The notes: a model not told the origin generated them from the letters alone. Shown: positions 23,375-33,680, numbered from the stretch's first letter. The stretch is DNA of 35,987 bases from Thermomucor indicae-seudaticae (GCA_000787465.1 JSYX01000348.1:1-35987), one strand, 5' to 3'. Numbers and translations are program-made.

Positions 23375-24599
23375 ATATTGCTGATTTGTCGAATGCTTAG
23401 CTTGGCTGATCTTTTGCGCCCAAAAGTCCCAAACGCAGTGTGCACAAGCTGCTCTGGATAAGCATCAAAGAACCATGACAAGCTTCAGCAATCAACAGGA
23501 GCAATATCTTTGTGCCTGTTTGAGCCTGTTTTCTCCATCCTAAGTATTGCTAAGTCCATACATTTATGCCACTGCTGTCCAATACGTCCCGTCAAGAGTG
23601 TATAAATATGTTGTATTAATTTACAACGGCTTGTTTACGTTTTATCAGGCTGTATGTTGGAGATCCTCCATGCCGTCAAGAATTGGTTTAAACAATGGTT
23701 CGCGAAGGCAGTCTCCGCAAAAGTGTCTTTAACCCTGTCCAGAGGTCGGCGCTATCTGGATATTTCCGCTGGAAGTGAACGTGCTGGCGCACGAAGTTGC
23801 AACGAAGCAAATACGTGCCTTTGTGCAGGGACATTTTACGCTGCTATCTCCCGTACTTAGAGTATCGTGCCTTTGGGTAGCGCATTGTCGCATTGAAGGA
23901 TCAATTTAGAAGGAATGGGCACAGAGCTTATATATCGCAATATCTAAAGTTACAGCTGGAAGGTATATAAAGAAAACACAACCGTACTACTACTGTATTC
24001 TATTCTTTCTTACGAATACTATGATTATTGATTAGCCTGGCTCTTTCGCGCCATCCATTGAGTTTAACCTACACAAACTGCATGCCATTTCCATATTAAG
24101 AAGGCATTCGATCAGCAAGCAAGCTTCACCTAGAGATTTTGAAATCTCTGTTGCGTTTGTATCAAGAATAATGCACGCTCCTTGCTTTTCAAATATTGTA
24201 GGGGGTGCTTTCATCTGCCAAATGGAAACTGTGCCGGTTACTCGATTCACAGCTAAAGTAAAGCAACACGTAGTACATCATTTCGCTTTTTCATAACGGT
24301 TTACAAGTTGTAAATGTCATCTTCGTTTCTTGCGACAAGATTAGGAATAAGAGCTGTTCATTTTTAACTGGCTTACCTTCTTTCTGTGGGTATATGCAGA
24401 TCTCTTTTTTAACATACTTCCTTTTTAACAAAAAGAACGATACATACCTTAGTGCTATGGCTCTCAAATGGAAACAGATTTGCCAATATGACTGCGGATT
24501 TCTTAAACATAGTGCTGGCAAGGACACCCCATGGGGACTCGGACCGATTTCAAACAACACTCTCAAGCCCTTTCTTCCCTCACTCACTCGACTCTCTTT
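23375..24599. other. Gene-poor stretch with one unrecognised exon-like ORF
   Basis: A minus-strand ORF at 24032-24250 reads VTGTVSIWQMKAPPTIF and CIILDTNATEISKSLGEACL. It is preceded by a good acceptor (CTTTACTTTAG ending near 24253), and a GTAAAC donor 52 nt further upstream would join it to a short ATG exon (MTFTT) near 24320. It therefore looks like the last exon of a small gene, but I do not recognise it. Nothing else is supported. Confidence 0.3.
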
Positions 24600-24671
24600 C
24601 TACCTACCTACCTACCTACCTACCTATCTATCTATCTATCTATCTATCTATCTGTCTGTCTGTCTGTCTGT
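24600..24671. repeat. Compound tetranucleotide microsatellite
   Basis: Three perfect adjoining blocks on the plus strand: (CTAC)6 at 24600-24623, (CTAT)7 at 24624-24651 and (CTGT)5 at 24652-24671. Each block differs from the next by one base, as expected when point mutations spread by slippage. Overlapping ORFs (Pro-Thr-Tyr-Leu or Ser-Ile-Tyr-Leu repeats) are translations of the repeat. Confidence 0.97.
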
Positions 24672-24905
24672 ATGTTTGTAGCACGAAAGTATGATATTGA
24701 TGTCAGCATTTCTGGCCATCATACATTCAACTATTTTGACGCTCGTTTTCATCGGTATATTGATTGTGTTGCAGCCAGGCCGGAAGTCTTTCCTCCGAGA
24801 ATGCATCACCTCCCGACTAGCTGCGAAATTAATGCCGCAAAGGGCTAATCAAAATTTTCGGGACATTCCGGAAAAATATGATAAGCTCATGCCTACCAAA
24901 AAAGC

Positions 24906-24913
24906 TATAAATA
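24906..24913 (+). promoter_or_regulatory. Consensus TATA box TATAAATA
   Basis: The string lies about 70 bp ahead of a pyrimidine-rich leader-like stretch (CCTCTCTTTTC) and of the tandem duplication that follows. It is the best match to the TATAWAWR consensus in this gene-poor region and suggests a plus-strand transcript. No mapped start supports it. Confidence 0.4.
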
Positions 24914-24976
24914 GACACCCTTTTGACAGCCCATTCCCACACATCGCTTCCTCTCTTTTCACAAACCACTCACGAC

Positions 24977-25230
24977 TCTTGATTATATCTTCGACTCTCA
25001 TATCCTTATCGTGTCTTGTTGACGTACCTCAAAGTCGTCCTTGTCATTATATATCGGTCACCAACACTCGGAATTCTTGGCACTGAAACATCTTCTTGCT
25101 CAACACTTGATCATATCTTTGACTCTCGTATTCGTATCGTCTCCTGTTGACGTATCCCAAACTGCTCTCTGTCACTATATATCCGTCACAACACTCGAAC
25201 AATGCAACATCTCCTTGGCATCTTGCTGGT
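24977..25230 (+). repeat. 128-bp tandem duplication, diverged
   Basis: Unit 1 (about 24977-25104) and unit 2 (about 25105-25230) align with a constant 128-bp offset. Shared blocks are CTTGATYATATCTTYGACTC, CCTGTTGACGTA/CTTGTTGACGTA, ATATATC and CAACACTCG. Differences are mostly single substitutions. Each unit carries a TATATAT core (near 25049 and 25177). Unit 2 runs into an ATG 25 bp after its TATA-like core; unit 1 has no ATG at that place. Confidence 0.85.
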
Positions 25231-25306
25231 TCTCCTATCTCTTGGTCTGCTTCCGGTCCGTTCGTACTGGGGTATATTCGACTGCTGCGCGCTCTCCCTG
25301 GCGTAA
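25202..25306 (+). CDS. Short hydrophobic signal-peptide-like ORF
   Basis: 34 codons starting MQHLLGILLVLLSLGLLPVRS, a good signal-peptide shape with a possible cleavage after VRS, followed by a short tail with two cysteines (FDCCALSLA). The ATG sits 20-25 bp after the TATATAT core of the second duplicated unit. A donor-like GTAACC overlaps the stop; splicing 47 nt to CTATCAG would extend the frame by about 75 codons of Leu/Pro-rich sequence. The family is unknown, and it may be the leftover 5' end of a secreted or membrane protein gene. Confidence 0.3.
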   Translation: MQHLLGILLVLLSLGLLPVRSYWGIFDCCALSLA

Positions 25307-26902
25307 CCTTCTGCGGATCCTTTTGTGGTTGGCGGCCATGACCTATCAGGCTTTCGACATTCTTATCCGGTTGCGAATCCTCGTTCCGAACTACATCACT
25401 TATGCTGTGGTCTTTTTTTTCGTGTTGTGACTGGCTGCTCCCTCTTCCTCTATTGATTGGCTTGGTCCCTTGGCCGCTGATGCTCTTTACACCAGCTAAC
25501 TCCCGAAGAACTCGCAGACTGCTGAATCCCCCGCTCCTGTGGCCGGCATTCCCGGGGTGGAGTCAAAACCAAGGGTAGGAGGGCTGCCGCGTGGCCTACC
25601 TCGCATTGTTCTGCTGAGCAATAGTGGGGCCCCATGCGGCGCTTGCGGGTTCTTTGGATGAATGGCTGGCAGGTAAGGAACATCCGATCATGTGGTGTGG
25701 TCCCTCGTGTTCCCCAGTTTGGTCTCCTCTTTGGAAGCTTTCAAGGATCCACAGAGGCCGAGAACCTGGTTTCTCAGGCTGTCCCTTGTAGCCAAGCCTC
25801 CTTGCCTTTATTGGGTGACCCAAGGTTGGACGCTCAAGGCTGATAGGCAACCCTTGGAAGCGGAAGAAGTTGAGAGCACTGGGTGACCTTGGGACCTCAA
25901 GTCTCTTTTTGTCAATTTATATTCGAATAAAGTCCATGTTTTGGTATAAGATATTTGAATGCGCAGATAACATGTAAAACAGTACGCACGCAGAAAATAA
26001 AAGAATGCTTCTATTCTGCCGTCTTGCGGTTTTTAAAGGCGTTTTTGATAACACCTCGGTGTAATTTGGCAGAGAGAAAGATCAAGTGATGTACTAGAAA
26101 TTGGTTCGTGCTCACTTTCGTTGGTGTATATGAATGCAATACCGGAATTCCTAGCACTATCCTCGATTCGTATCTGTATGCGTTCCTATACGATAAACGG
26201 TTGCGTTTACTACGGGTTTACGGTATTTCTTGTCAAGTATGCTCCAGACGTCTTCTGTTAATGCTGAGATTGATATAAAAATGCAACCAAGCTCGTGCGT
26301 TATACTGGTTGGCTCAATTTGTTTGACCTGCATTGGCATATGTGCGGTAAAAGAATACTGCTAGCTGCATTCGTACGCTTTCGCTGGATGCTCTTTTTAA
26401 GAACATGCATGTCCCTTTATTTTGCAAGTGCGATTTTCAAATTTGATCATAGTATTCCAGTGCCAGGCTCGGACTTGGATAAAAGCTTTAAAAGAATATT
26501 CGACTTTTTCACACCGTCTTTGATAAATTAACCGTCGGTTACTTATATTCTTTGTGAGGCATAACGGAAATCTTGTTTTCAAACAAACACGAAAGAACAC
26601 GAGCACTTAGGCCAATGTGCCGGCCTGTACAAGAGGTGCTTGATGGTAATTTCTTTGCCAAAAGCCCGTAAAGGGCAAAACCTTTTCCCGTATCGAAATC
26701 CTCCACCGAAACCAAGGGTTTGCCATTCGTTCTTCGGCCTCGCAGTAACATGCTAACGTATCACGAAGCAACATCAATACATGTCCTTACTTGAGAAGCA
26801 CGCACTTGAAAAGTGTTTTAAAATCACAAAAACCTGGACACTATACTAATATGTTCCCCAGGTCTTTTCTTGTCACTAATATTTCTAAAAAGGTTCTTTC
26901 AT
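25307..26902. other. Gene-poor stretch including a GC-rich block with CCTTGG/CCAAGG words
   Basis: A block at about 25463-25897 is more GC-rich than its flanks. It repeats the words CCTTGG and CCAAGG and has GGTCCC near its left end and GGGACC near its right end. It may be an old repeat or solo-LTR-like sequence, but no clean termini or target duplication are visible. ORFs at 26157-26339, 26397-26606 and 26539-26751 (minus) show no motif; one has an exon-like look (HELGCIFISISALTEDVW). Confidence 0.35.
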
Positions 26903-27568
26903 TTATTGAGTATTGTATGGGTCTTCAAAGAAACCTTCTATAGCTTGTCGACCGTCCTCCGGGTCGTAGACCCAGAGGAAATAGGGAGCGTCCTGCGGAA
27001 GACGCAAGTAGGTGACTCCGTTCGGAATCCGGGGCAAGTGAAGAACATCACAGTCTTGGACTTCCGACCGTGGAGGGGCCGTGAACTGCGGAATAAACAT
27101 TAGTCTACAGATTCCTAGTGCTTTCGAGTTGTATACTTGCCTCATCGAAGGGCCCCTCCAAGAAGTCCATTGCGCGGTACGTCTTGGCTGTGTACCGCTC
27201 AGCCTTGCCCCGGTGTTTCCTTATGTCGTCCCGCTGGTCCTGGATAGCCTGAACAATGTGTTCAGGCACCCGCATAACGCCGACGGTCGCCGGATCCCGT
27301 TTTTCCGTTGGATACTGTCTAAGCGACGATGGAGGAACGTCGTTTACATCCTTGTAGCACTTTCGGTTGTGAGCCCTGCAGGTGCCGCATTTTTCCTTGG
27401 ATGCTCCCTCCGTAAAGCAGAACTACACGGAAGAAATACGCCTTGTCAGTAAAGCTTTTAGCTAAGCAATCAAGGCCTTAAAATAACCTTGTCATTCTTA
27501 AAGCAAGTGTAGCACACGTTGCACGGTTGATACCGACCATACGTGTAGGTGAAGAAAGAAGGCGTCAT
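26903..27568 (-). CDS. Small protein with a Zn(II)2Cys6-like cysteine cluster, three exons
   Basis: Exons 27568-27488, 27422-27141 and 27085-26903 give 181 residues; the phases fit (all phase 0). Intron 1 (65 nt) is GT-AG. Intron 2 (55 nt) is GC-AG with the consensus GCAAGT donor and a GACTAAT branch site. Cysteines at 19, 22, 29, 39, 42 and 49 follow C-x2-C-x6-C-x9-C-x2-C-x6-C, the spacing of the fungal Gal4-type binuclear zinc cluster; intron 1 falls between residues 27 and 28 inside it. Basic residues are fewer than in typical DNA-binding clusters. The rest (VPEHIVQAIQDQRDDIRKHR, then DVLHLPRIPNGVTYLRLP) is unrecognised. The ATG lies about 20 bp after the end of a Tc1 fragment, so the true 5' end may have been altered. 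The coding structure is convincing; the function is unknown. Confidence 0.6.
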
Positions 27569-27579
27569 GCGTCGATGCA

Positions 27580-28049
27580 GACTGCCGCCTTCTTGCTGGG
27601 ACGCGCGATCGGAAGCCCAGTTTGCGCACAGCAGCACGGAAAGTCTTCAAAGAGATTGACTTCACCGAAGTTGAGAAGCGGAGACGATGCCACCTGAGAG
27701 ATCGCGTCGGTTCTCGACGAACATTGAGCTTTTTGGCACAGAGATCGCGTGCACTCAGCTTTGGTGGTCTTCCGGAACGCGTCTCCGTCTCCGTCATACC
27801 CGTCTTTGTGAACTTGTTGACGGCATTTCTGACCGTTGACTTCTTCATTCCCAATTTGGCCGCAATGTGACAATCCGTCTTGCCAAAAAGCAACGATGAC
27901 CGCACTTTTCTCGGACGAAAGCTTAAAGCGTGTCCTAGGAGCAGTAAGAGAGTCGTTTGCAGTAGCCATGAGCAGGATCGATAACTAAAAAGTGTAAAAA
28001 AAAGAAGCAAAGTTTCAAATTTCACTGCGATTTTTAGGTGACACCAGTG
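27580..28049 (-). mobile_element. Broken Tc1/mariner-type transposase fragment
   Basis: An ATG at 27969 opens a frame reading FKLSSEKSAVIVA. A second frame then carries the helix-turn-helix region (HIAAKLGMKKSTVRNAVNKF, then GRPPKLSARD), and a third part reads KLGFRSRVPA. This is the N-terminal paired-like DNA-binding part of a Tc1 transposase spread over shifted frames. The catalytic DDE domain is absent. Upstream, CACTG and CAGTG words at 28023-28027 and 28045-28049 around CACCTAAAAATCG look like a Tc1 terminal repeat. The fragment ends just before the start of the zinc-cluster gene. Confidence 0.75.
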
Positions 28050-28272
28050 ACCATGCCTTGACTTCCTACACATCTTCTGTAGAACTGCCACTCCCCCCTC
28101 CTCATCTTTTTGTTTACTGCCATCTAGCCTGCTGGGTTGTGCCTACTAGGTTGCTGCTGCGCTGAAAGTGACCTATGACAATGCCGATCAGTGCGGCTCT
28201 TATCAGTAGTTTTGAAGATGCCCTTTGGTTTTATTTCCACAATAACTCCTTGTGCTTGTAGTTGTATACAAG

Positions 28273-30964
28273 TTACTGTGCCAAAGCAGGTATATCGTAA
28301 TATAATGCTAAACTCTCTGGGTTTGCCAATGTGCCCGTCGCAGCGACCTTCTGTCCCGAAATGATTTTCTAATATTCCAAACGAAGCGTCAGATAGGAAT
28401 AGGTAAACGCGTAATTTTGCAGCACTAAGTTACCTTTACAGCGACTTCCACCTTTTTGCCGTTGATCGTATACTGGACGAAAACGAGGGCTCAGTCGACA
28501 GATTAGCTTTCGATGAGGAGGATCAACTTACTGGTATATCTTGGATAGGCAAAACAATCGCTGGCACATGGCGTGGGCTCAGCTGGGACCGGATCATAGT
28601 CTTTATGGACTTTACTAGGTCCTCAGTGAACTCATGTCCTTGTTTCATTTTCAAAAAGAGTACCACGCGTTCATCATCTTGTCCTTTAATCTTTTGCCCG
28701 ACGCACAGCGAATCCTCTACTTGTTCTAGTCGATCCACCACGTTGTATATTTCCGCGCTTCCAAAGCGGACACCTGAGGGGTTTAGTGTACCATCCGAGC
28801 GGCCTAGCATAACGACGCCGCCAGTGCGTGGATTGAGCCAAACAAAATCACCGTGATACCATACGTGGTCATAGACGCCAAAGTAGGCGTTCCTGTACTT
28901 GGGCCGGTCCTCACCGTCACCATACATGGCCACGGGCATACAAGGAAATGGAACCGTGCATACCAGGTCTCCGGATGCAGCCCACACGGGTTTATCTTGT
29001 ACGAGCAAAATTGAATATAACTTTCCATCCAAGTATTTCAAGCTATCATACTCACTCGAGTCTTCCCAGGCTTCAATCTTCATACCCAAGCAGATGCACT
29101 GGATTTCGCCTCGATAAACAGGCAATGCAGCATTGTGACCGGCAAAGAGTGAGCAGATGTCGGTACCTCCGGTGATACTACCCAGTACAATGTCCTTTTT
29201 GATATGCTCATAGACAAAATCGAAGCTCTCGGGCTTGAGTGGAGAACCCGTCGAATAGATGGCTTTGAGGGTATCCAGTTTGCAAAAGTCCACTGTGTAT
29301 ATTGTAAGTGTGTTTAGCATTTACAGAAGAGTCCCCGTTGATTAAGGTTTAAAGTAACTTACTCGGATGAACGCCTGCGTCCTGGAGAGATTGGATATAC
29401 TTGGCGGATGTTCCAAAGTGAGTGATCCTGTTTATCGTGCATGAGTTGGGGAATTAATGTTTACAGCAAGGAATCGCTCTCACTTACCCCAGCTCGTCCA
29501 CCAACTCCCATAGGCTGGATGGCGAAGGCTTAAACGGACTTCCATCCCAGAGCACTACAGTGCATCCAACACTCAGACCAGCCACGAGCCAATTCCACAT
29601 CATCCAGCCTGTTGTCGTGTAATAAAAGAAGACGTCGTTTTCGTTCATATCGCCGTGGATCACATGCTCCTTTTTCAGTTGAAGTAACAGACCAGCACCT
29701 GAGTGGACAATGCACTTTGGGAGACCTGTGGTGCCGGAGCTAAACAAGATAAACCCGGGATGGTTGAAGGGAAGTTGCTCAAACTGGATCTCAGAGGGCA
29801 ATTGTTCAGCTGGCACAGTCGCAAGGAAATCGTCCCAAGATAAGCTAAGAATAACCGAGTTAGAACTTCTCTCTCTTTCTCTTGACCTGAGAATTTCAAA
29901 CCTTTTGTCGACAGGAGCATGCTCAGGCATATCTGATACAAAGGGAATAACGACAACCTTTTCCAAAGACGGTAATCCTAAAGTCCTTACTCTTAGCAAA
30001 TGATCTGTTGGATCAGCAAGTATATAACCCACACACCTTCTACAACAGGACGCAACTTTGAAATGTGATCAATCTTTTTGCCGTTATAAACGACTCCATT
30101 GACGGAGAACAGTATTTTTGGTGCAATTTGAGAGAATCGATCCAATACACCCTGAATACACTTGGTTAGCTTACACACCGCAAGTGAAACTCTGCTATCG
30201 TTATCCTTACCGTAGTTCCAAAATCAGGCGATGTTGAGCTATGGCGCGATCATAAGCCTTCCATCGGACTAGTACAGATCAAATTATGGTTTACCTCCAT
30301 ATAGCACCAATACTGGTTGCAGCAAGCATAGCAATGACAGCTTCTGGGCAGTTGGGAATGTAGCCAGCTACTCTATCGCCCACCTTGACACCGCTTGCCT
30401 TCATTGCCTCAGCACATCGGAGAACTAGATCATACAGCTCGGCATAGGTGATGGATCGTCTTCCATGTCCCTCGCCTCAAGGACCGCATTATTATTCATC
30501 TCTTTCTCACAGTTATATACCTCTCCCCGCTCTAGCCTACCTGTGGACACAATGGCCACTTTTTCTTTACTCTTGCACCAAAGCAGATTCTCTGCAAAAT
30601 TGAGACGAGAACCCTTGAACCATTCGGGGACGGCATCCATGGGTACAGAGGTATCCAAAACATCTTGTTTGCTAGTCGTCGTAGCCGATGCAATGATCTT
30701 TGTATATTCCCATACGGTATACCAGAAATCTTGCACCTCGGTAACAGACCATTCCCATAGATCACGATAATTGGCTAATAGATAATACGGGAAAAGCGAT
30801 CAGAACAATTCTCGTTTCCCTTCCTCCCCTTTTTTGCTTATTTTACCAAGCTGAAGACCAAACTTTTGATTCACATGGTTCCTGAACCGTTCCATGTGCG
30901 TGTTTTCAGGACTTTTTGGGGTCCATAAACACTTGGGGTCGACCGTCAAACTCGTTTCTGTCAT
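28273..30964 (-). CDS. AACS: Acetoacetyl-CoA synthetase (acetoacetate-CoA ligase)
   Basis: Cytosolic ANL-superfamily enzyme that activates acetoacetate with ATP and CoA, feeding ketone units to sterol or lipid synthesis. Exons: 30964-30847, 30774-30541, 30475-30295, 30238-30211, 30151-30037, 29977-29488, 29427-29363, 29292-28532, 28472-28434, 28368-28273; all phases fit; 708 residues, near the family length. Landmarks: [19 protein letters not shown] at the N-terminus, [33 protein letters not shown], the AMP-binding loop [27 protein letters not shown], and C-terminal [19 protein letters not shown]. The ATG at 30964 is preferred over an in-frame TTG upstream. Two exons are tiny (28 and 39 nt). 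The intron at 30476-30540 repairs what first looks like a frame shift. Confidence 0.95.
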
Positions 30965-31123
30965 GTTGGATTTGCGGAACAAAAGAGAAGAGAAGCGTGG
31001 GACAATTTTTGGTCAGTATTTTGCTGTGTGCCTGATGGATGAATTCAACTTCCGCCGTAATTTCAAATGCAAGTTTGTTTCAAGCTCGCATCTCTTTCTC
31101 TCTCGTTTTACACTCCGTTTCAT
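30965..31123. promoter_or_regulatory. Shared upstream region of AACS and the alpha/beta hydrolase gene
   Basis: Only 159 bp separate the two divergent start codons, so both promoters and 5' leaders must overlap here or reach into the genes. It contains pyrimidine runs (CTCTTTCTCTCTCG) near the hydrolase start. If the in-frame ATG at 31067 is used for the hydrolase, the gap shrinks to 102 bp. No consensus TATA box is seen. Confidence 0.6.
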
Positions 31124-32348
31124 ATGACACTACAGGAGAAAGGATACGTTGATGTGGGTACACCAAAAGGCACCAAGCCAGTCAACATATATTATGAAAG
31201 ATACGGTGATGGCCCTGAAAAAGTTTTACTTGTCATGGGTAACTATAACAGCAAGGAAAATAAATAATAATGACCGCTGTCGAAAATGGGACTCAGGCAA
31301 TCGTGCCAGGTCTCTCGACACCCTGCAGTGCATGGGACGCACAGGTAAGATAATGACAACTCGCGCATAGATTACTTAGATATAACCCCATTGCAGGTGA
31401 AGTATCTGACAGAGACCGGTAAATATAGCGTCGTTATATTTGATAACCGTGGCATGGGCCATTCAGGTAATAACGAGTCAACAGGCGAGGAGGGCAGGAA
31501 ATTGACTTATGTTTGTTGTTGTATAGATTCACCTCTTGGGCTTTACTCGTGAGTTTTAAGTCAGCATCATTTGGCTTGTTATAGTAGTCGTAACACAAGA
31601 CAACAGGACATCTCAAATGGCGAATGATGCATTAATTTTGTTGGACAAGGTTGGCTGGACAAGCCGAGTCCATCTCGTCGGTATATCCATGGGAGGCATG
31701 ATATCACTCGAAATGGTGGATGCGGCTCCTGATCGGTTCGCGTCCCTTACCTTGACCAGCACGACCGCCAGACGCAATATTCCAACAGTAAGATCTTGCA
31801 TCCAAGCACTTTTCTTCTCGCACGTATTGTACTGATGAGCAAGCCAGTGGGCTGCGGTATCTACTCTGACCAAAATTGCCCTCTTCTACAAGGATCCTCG
31901 AGATAAGCTCAATTCAGCCCTGGAACTCGTTTATCCTGAAGAATGGCTCAGTCAAACACCCGAGAATCCAAAGATGGCCGAGAAACACAAGACAAACCGT
32001 GAAATGGCAACCCATAATTTCATCAGTCATATTCGCCGATCCCGATTACAGCCGTTACATGGTAACCTGGCCCAGACAGCCGCTTGCTTGACCCATTCGT
32101 TCTCAGATGCTCGTCTGCTGAAGATCAAAGAGAGTGGGTTGCCTGTCATGGTTATCACTGGCACCTGGGACAATCTCGTGCGTCCCAGCAACTCGTACCA
32201 TTTGAAGCGAGTTCTGGAACCTCGTCGGTTCGAAGTTTTTGAAGGAAGTGGTCACGCTATACCCGAAGAACAGCCAGATCGGTATAACCGGTTCCTGGAT
32301 GAACACTTTACCTCTGCCTCCTCCTCGCCACCCTCAGCCAAACTATAG
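31124..32348 (+). CDS. Alpha/beta-hydrolase-fold protein, six exons
   Basis: Exons 31124-31238, 31310-31344, 31397-31466, 31527-31548, 31607-31787 and 31848-32348; all phases fit; 307 residues. The exons of 35 and 22 nt are supported by conserved residues: they encode LSTPCSAWDAQ and DSPLGLY. Motifs: oxyanion-side LLVMG-LSTP, FDNRGMGHSDSP, the nucleophile elbow GISMGG, acid TGTWDNLVRP, and catalytic His in EGSGHAIPEEQ. The substrate cannot be told; it could be an esterase, lipase or C-C hydrolase. An in-frame ATG at 31067 would add 19 residues resembling a weak targeting peptide (MQVCFKLASLSLSF). It is divergent from AACS, which may hint at co-expression. Confidence 0.9.
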
Positions 32349-32441
32349 ACGTTCATTTCCCTTTGTTTTGATGCTAGATATCACTTTATATACACATATT
32401 TACTTGAATGATTTATTTACAAGATTTTCTCTTTTGCCCTA

Positions 32442-33680
32442 TTATATTGACTGCATGTGCAATTGAGCGATGATTCCCTTGTATTCTTCCAAATCGGTGC
32501 GCTGCTCTAGCCGGTCCAATAATTTGGACATGGATATCAACACATCTCGGCCGATCGCTGTCTCTGATACGCCTGCCTGTCCAAGTCGATAATAAAACAT
32601 CATTGCCTTGAGATCTTGTCCACGCTTTAAAAAGGTATCGACGATGCGTCCAATCATGCCCTTGGGTATCATTTCTGACGTGAAGTTGGGTGATTTGACC
32701 ACAAGTGACATCAAGCCCTCGGCCGTATCGGCATAAGCGTGGTCGCGGCCCAGTACGTCTCCTGCTTCCAGTAACACCTGGATATGCTGAACCTCTTTGA
32801 TTTGTCGTTGTTGTTTCTTGCCGTTGTTGCCGCCAATGGTGTGCAGCATGTGCTGTGCTACATCATTTAATTTTTCTGGTTGATTATGTTCCTGTTCTGA
32901 TAGAAGCCATTTCATGTACAGAGTGTAAATATCAAATCCTGGCTTGATGGAATCTGCGTGCTGCACAAGATCTTTCCACAAAAAGTCCAGTGCGTGTGTC
33001 TCGTTGCATTCAATATAGTATTGCATCAGGACATGACAGTCGAAGGCGGTCCGGAGGCGACGGAGCAAAGACAGCCGTTGCATTTGTTCCACGAGTTGGC
33101 GAGCCTTGTCCCGTTCGCCGGCTTGGATATGGGCACGAATCAGATAGGTAAATGAACGGGCGGTGGGCATAATATCTTTTCGTGCTTTCAGACCTTGTAG
33201 GACACGCTCTGCGTCGTCCGTAGCGTCGGCGGCGATATAGGCGCGTATCAGGCGATTGTATAACCCAACAGCGGTGATCCGAGCCACGTCCATTTCTGCC
33301 CATAAGCTCTGCAGCTTGGCCACGTCTTTGGCCTTGCCGCACTGGTCGATCTCATTGCTAAGCTCATGAAAACGCTCCAGAGTCATTGGCGAACGGTGTT
33401 TGGGAGAGAATGAACTTGTCGCCAAGATGGCCTGTTCTATAATTTCGGCATAGGACTGATTATGAGGACTGTCTTGGCCCAAGTTTTTGCGAAACGCGGA
33501 CGTAATGCCGAGAAATAGCTCATGTTCTTGCTCTGGTGTAAGGAATTTCTTGAAAAACCAGAGTTTAGACGATGTACGCAGATGGGCACACTGCTGTTGT
33601 CGACTAGATATAGACTGTGGACAAAATATCACTCGTCGTGTACTGCAGCGCACTGTTGTTCGCAAAGCAGGGTGTGCCAT
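32442..33680 (-). CDS. Mitochondrial PPR-like protein
   Basis: The ORF is open from 33800, but I choose the ATG at 33680 (412 residues). From there the N-terminus is a good mitochondrial presequence: no acidic residue in the first 40, many Arg and Ser (MAHPALRTTVRCSTRRVIF). The longer form would hide it behind 40 extra residues. PPR-like helical pairs are visible, such as GLYNRLIRAYIAADATDDAE and SFTYLIRAHIQAGERDKARQ, with less regular repeats after them. PPR proteins bind organelle RNA and act in its processing, stability or translation; the target is unknown. No intron is needed. It is convergent with the hydrolase gene, with under 100 bp between the stop codons. Confidence 0.75.
   Translation of the reverse strand: MAHPALRTTVRCSTRRVIFCPQSISSRQQQCAHLRTSSKLWFFKKFLTPEQEHELFLGITSAFRKNLGQDSPHNQSYAEIIEQAILATSSFSPKHRSPMTLERFHELSNEIDQCGKAKDVAKLQSLWAEMDVARITAVGLYNRLIRAYIAADATDDAERVLQGLKARKDIMPTARSFTYLIRAHIQAGERDKARQLVEQMQRLSLLRRLRTAFDCHVLMQYYIECNETHALDFLWKDLVQHADSIKPGFDIYTLYMKWLLSEQEHNQPEKLNDVAQHMLHTIGGNNGKKQQRQIKEVQHIQVLLEAGDVLGRDHAYADTAEGLMSLVVKSPNFTSEMIPKGMIGRIVDTFLKRGQDLKAMMFYYRLGQAGVSETAIGRDVLISMSKLLDRLEQRTDLEEYKGIIAQLHMQSI

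Noticed and set aside
22942..23481. 179-codon minus-strand ORF as a gene
   Set aside because: No motif; it lies over a plus-strand segment with Fanzor-like motifs and its composition looks like chance.
24394..24848. Plus-strand ORFs with Tyr-Leu-Pro-Thr repeats
   Set aside because: They are translations of the tetranucleotide microsatellite.
27081..27452. 123-codon plus-strand ORF
   Set aside because: It is the antisense of exon 2 of the zinc-cluster gene, which has good splice sites and a matching frame.
30425..30540. Apparent frame shift in AACS before ITYAEL
   Set aside because: A 65-nt intron (30476-30540, GTAGGC...TTGAG) restores the frame in phase and gives the expected [17 protein letters not shown], so no lesion is needed.
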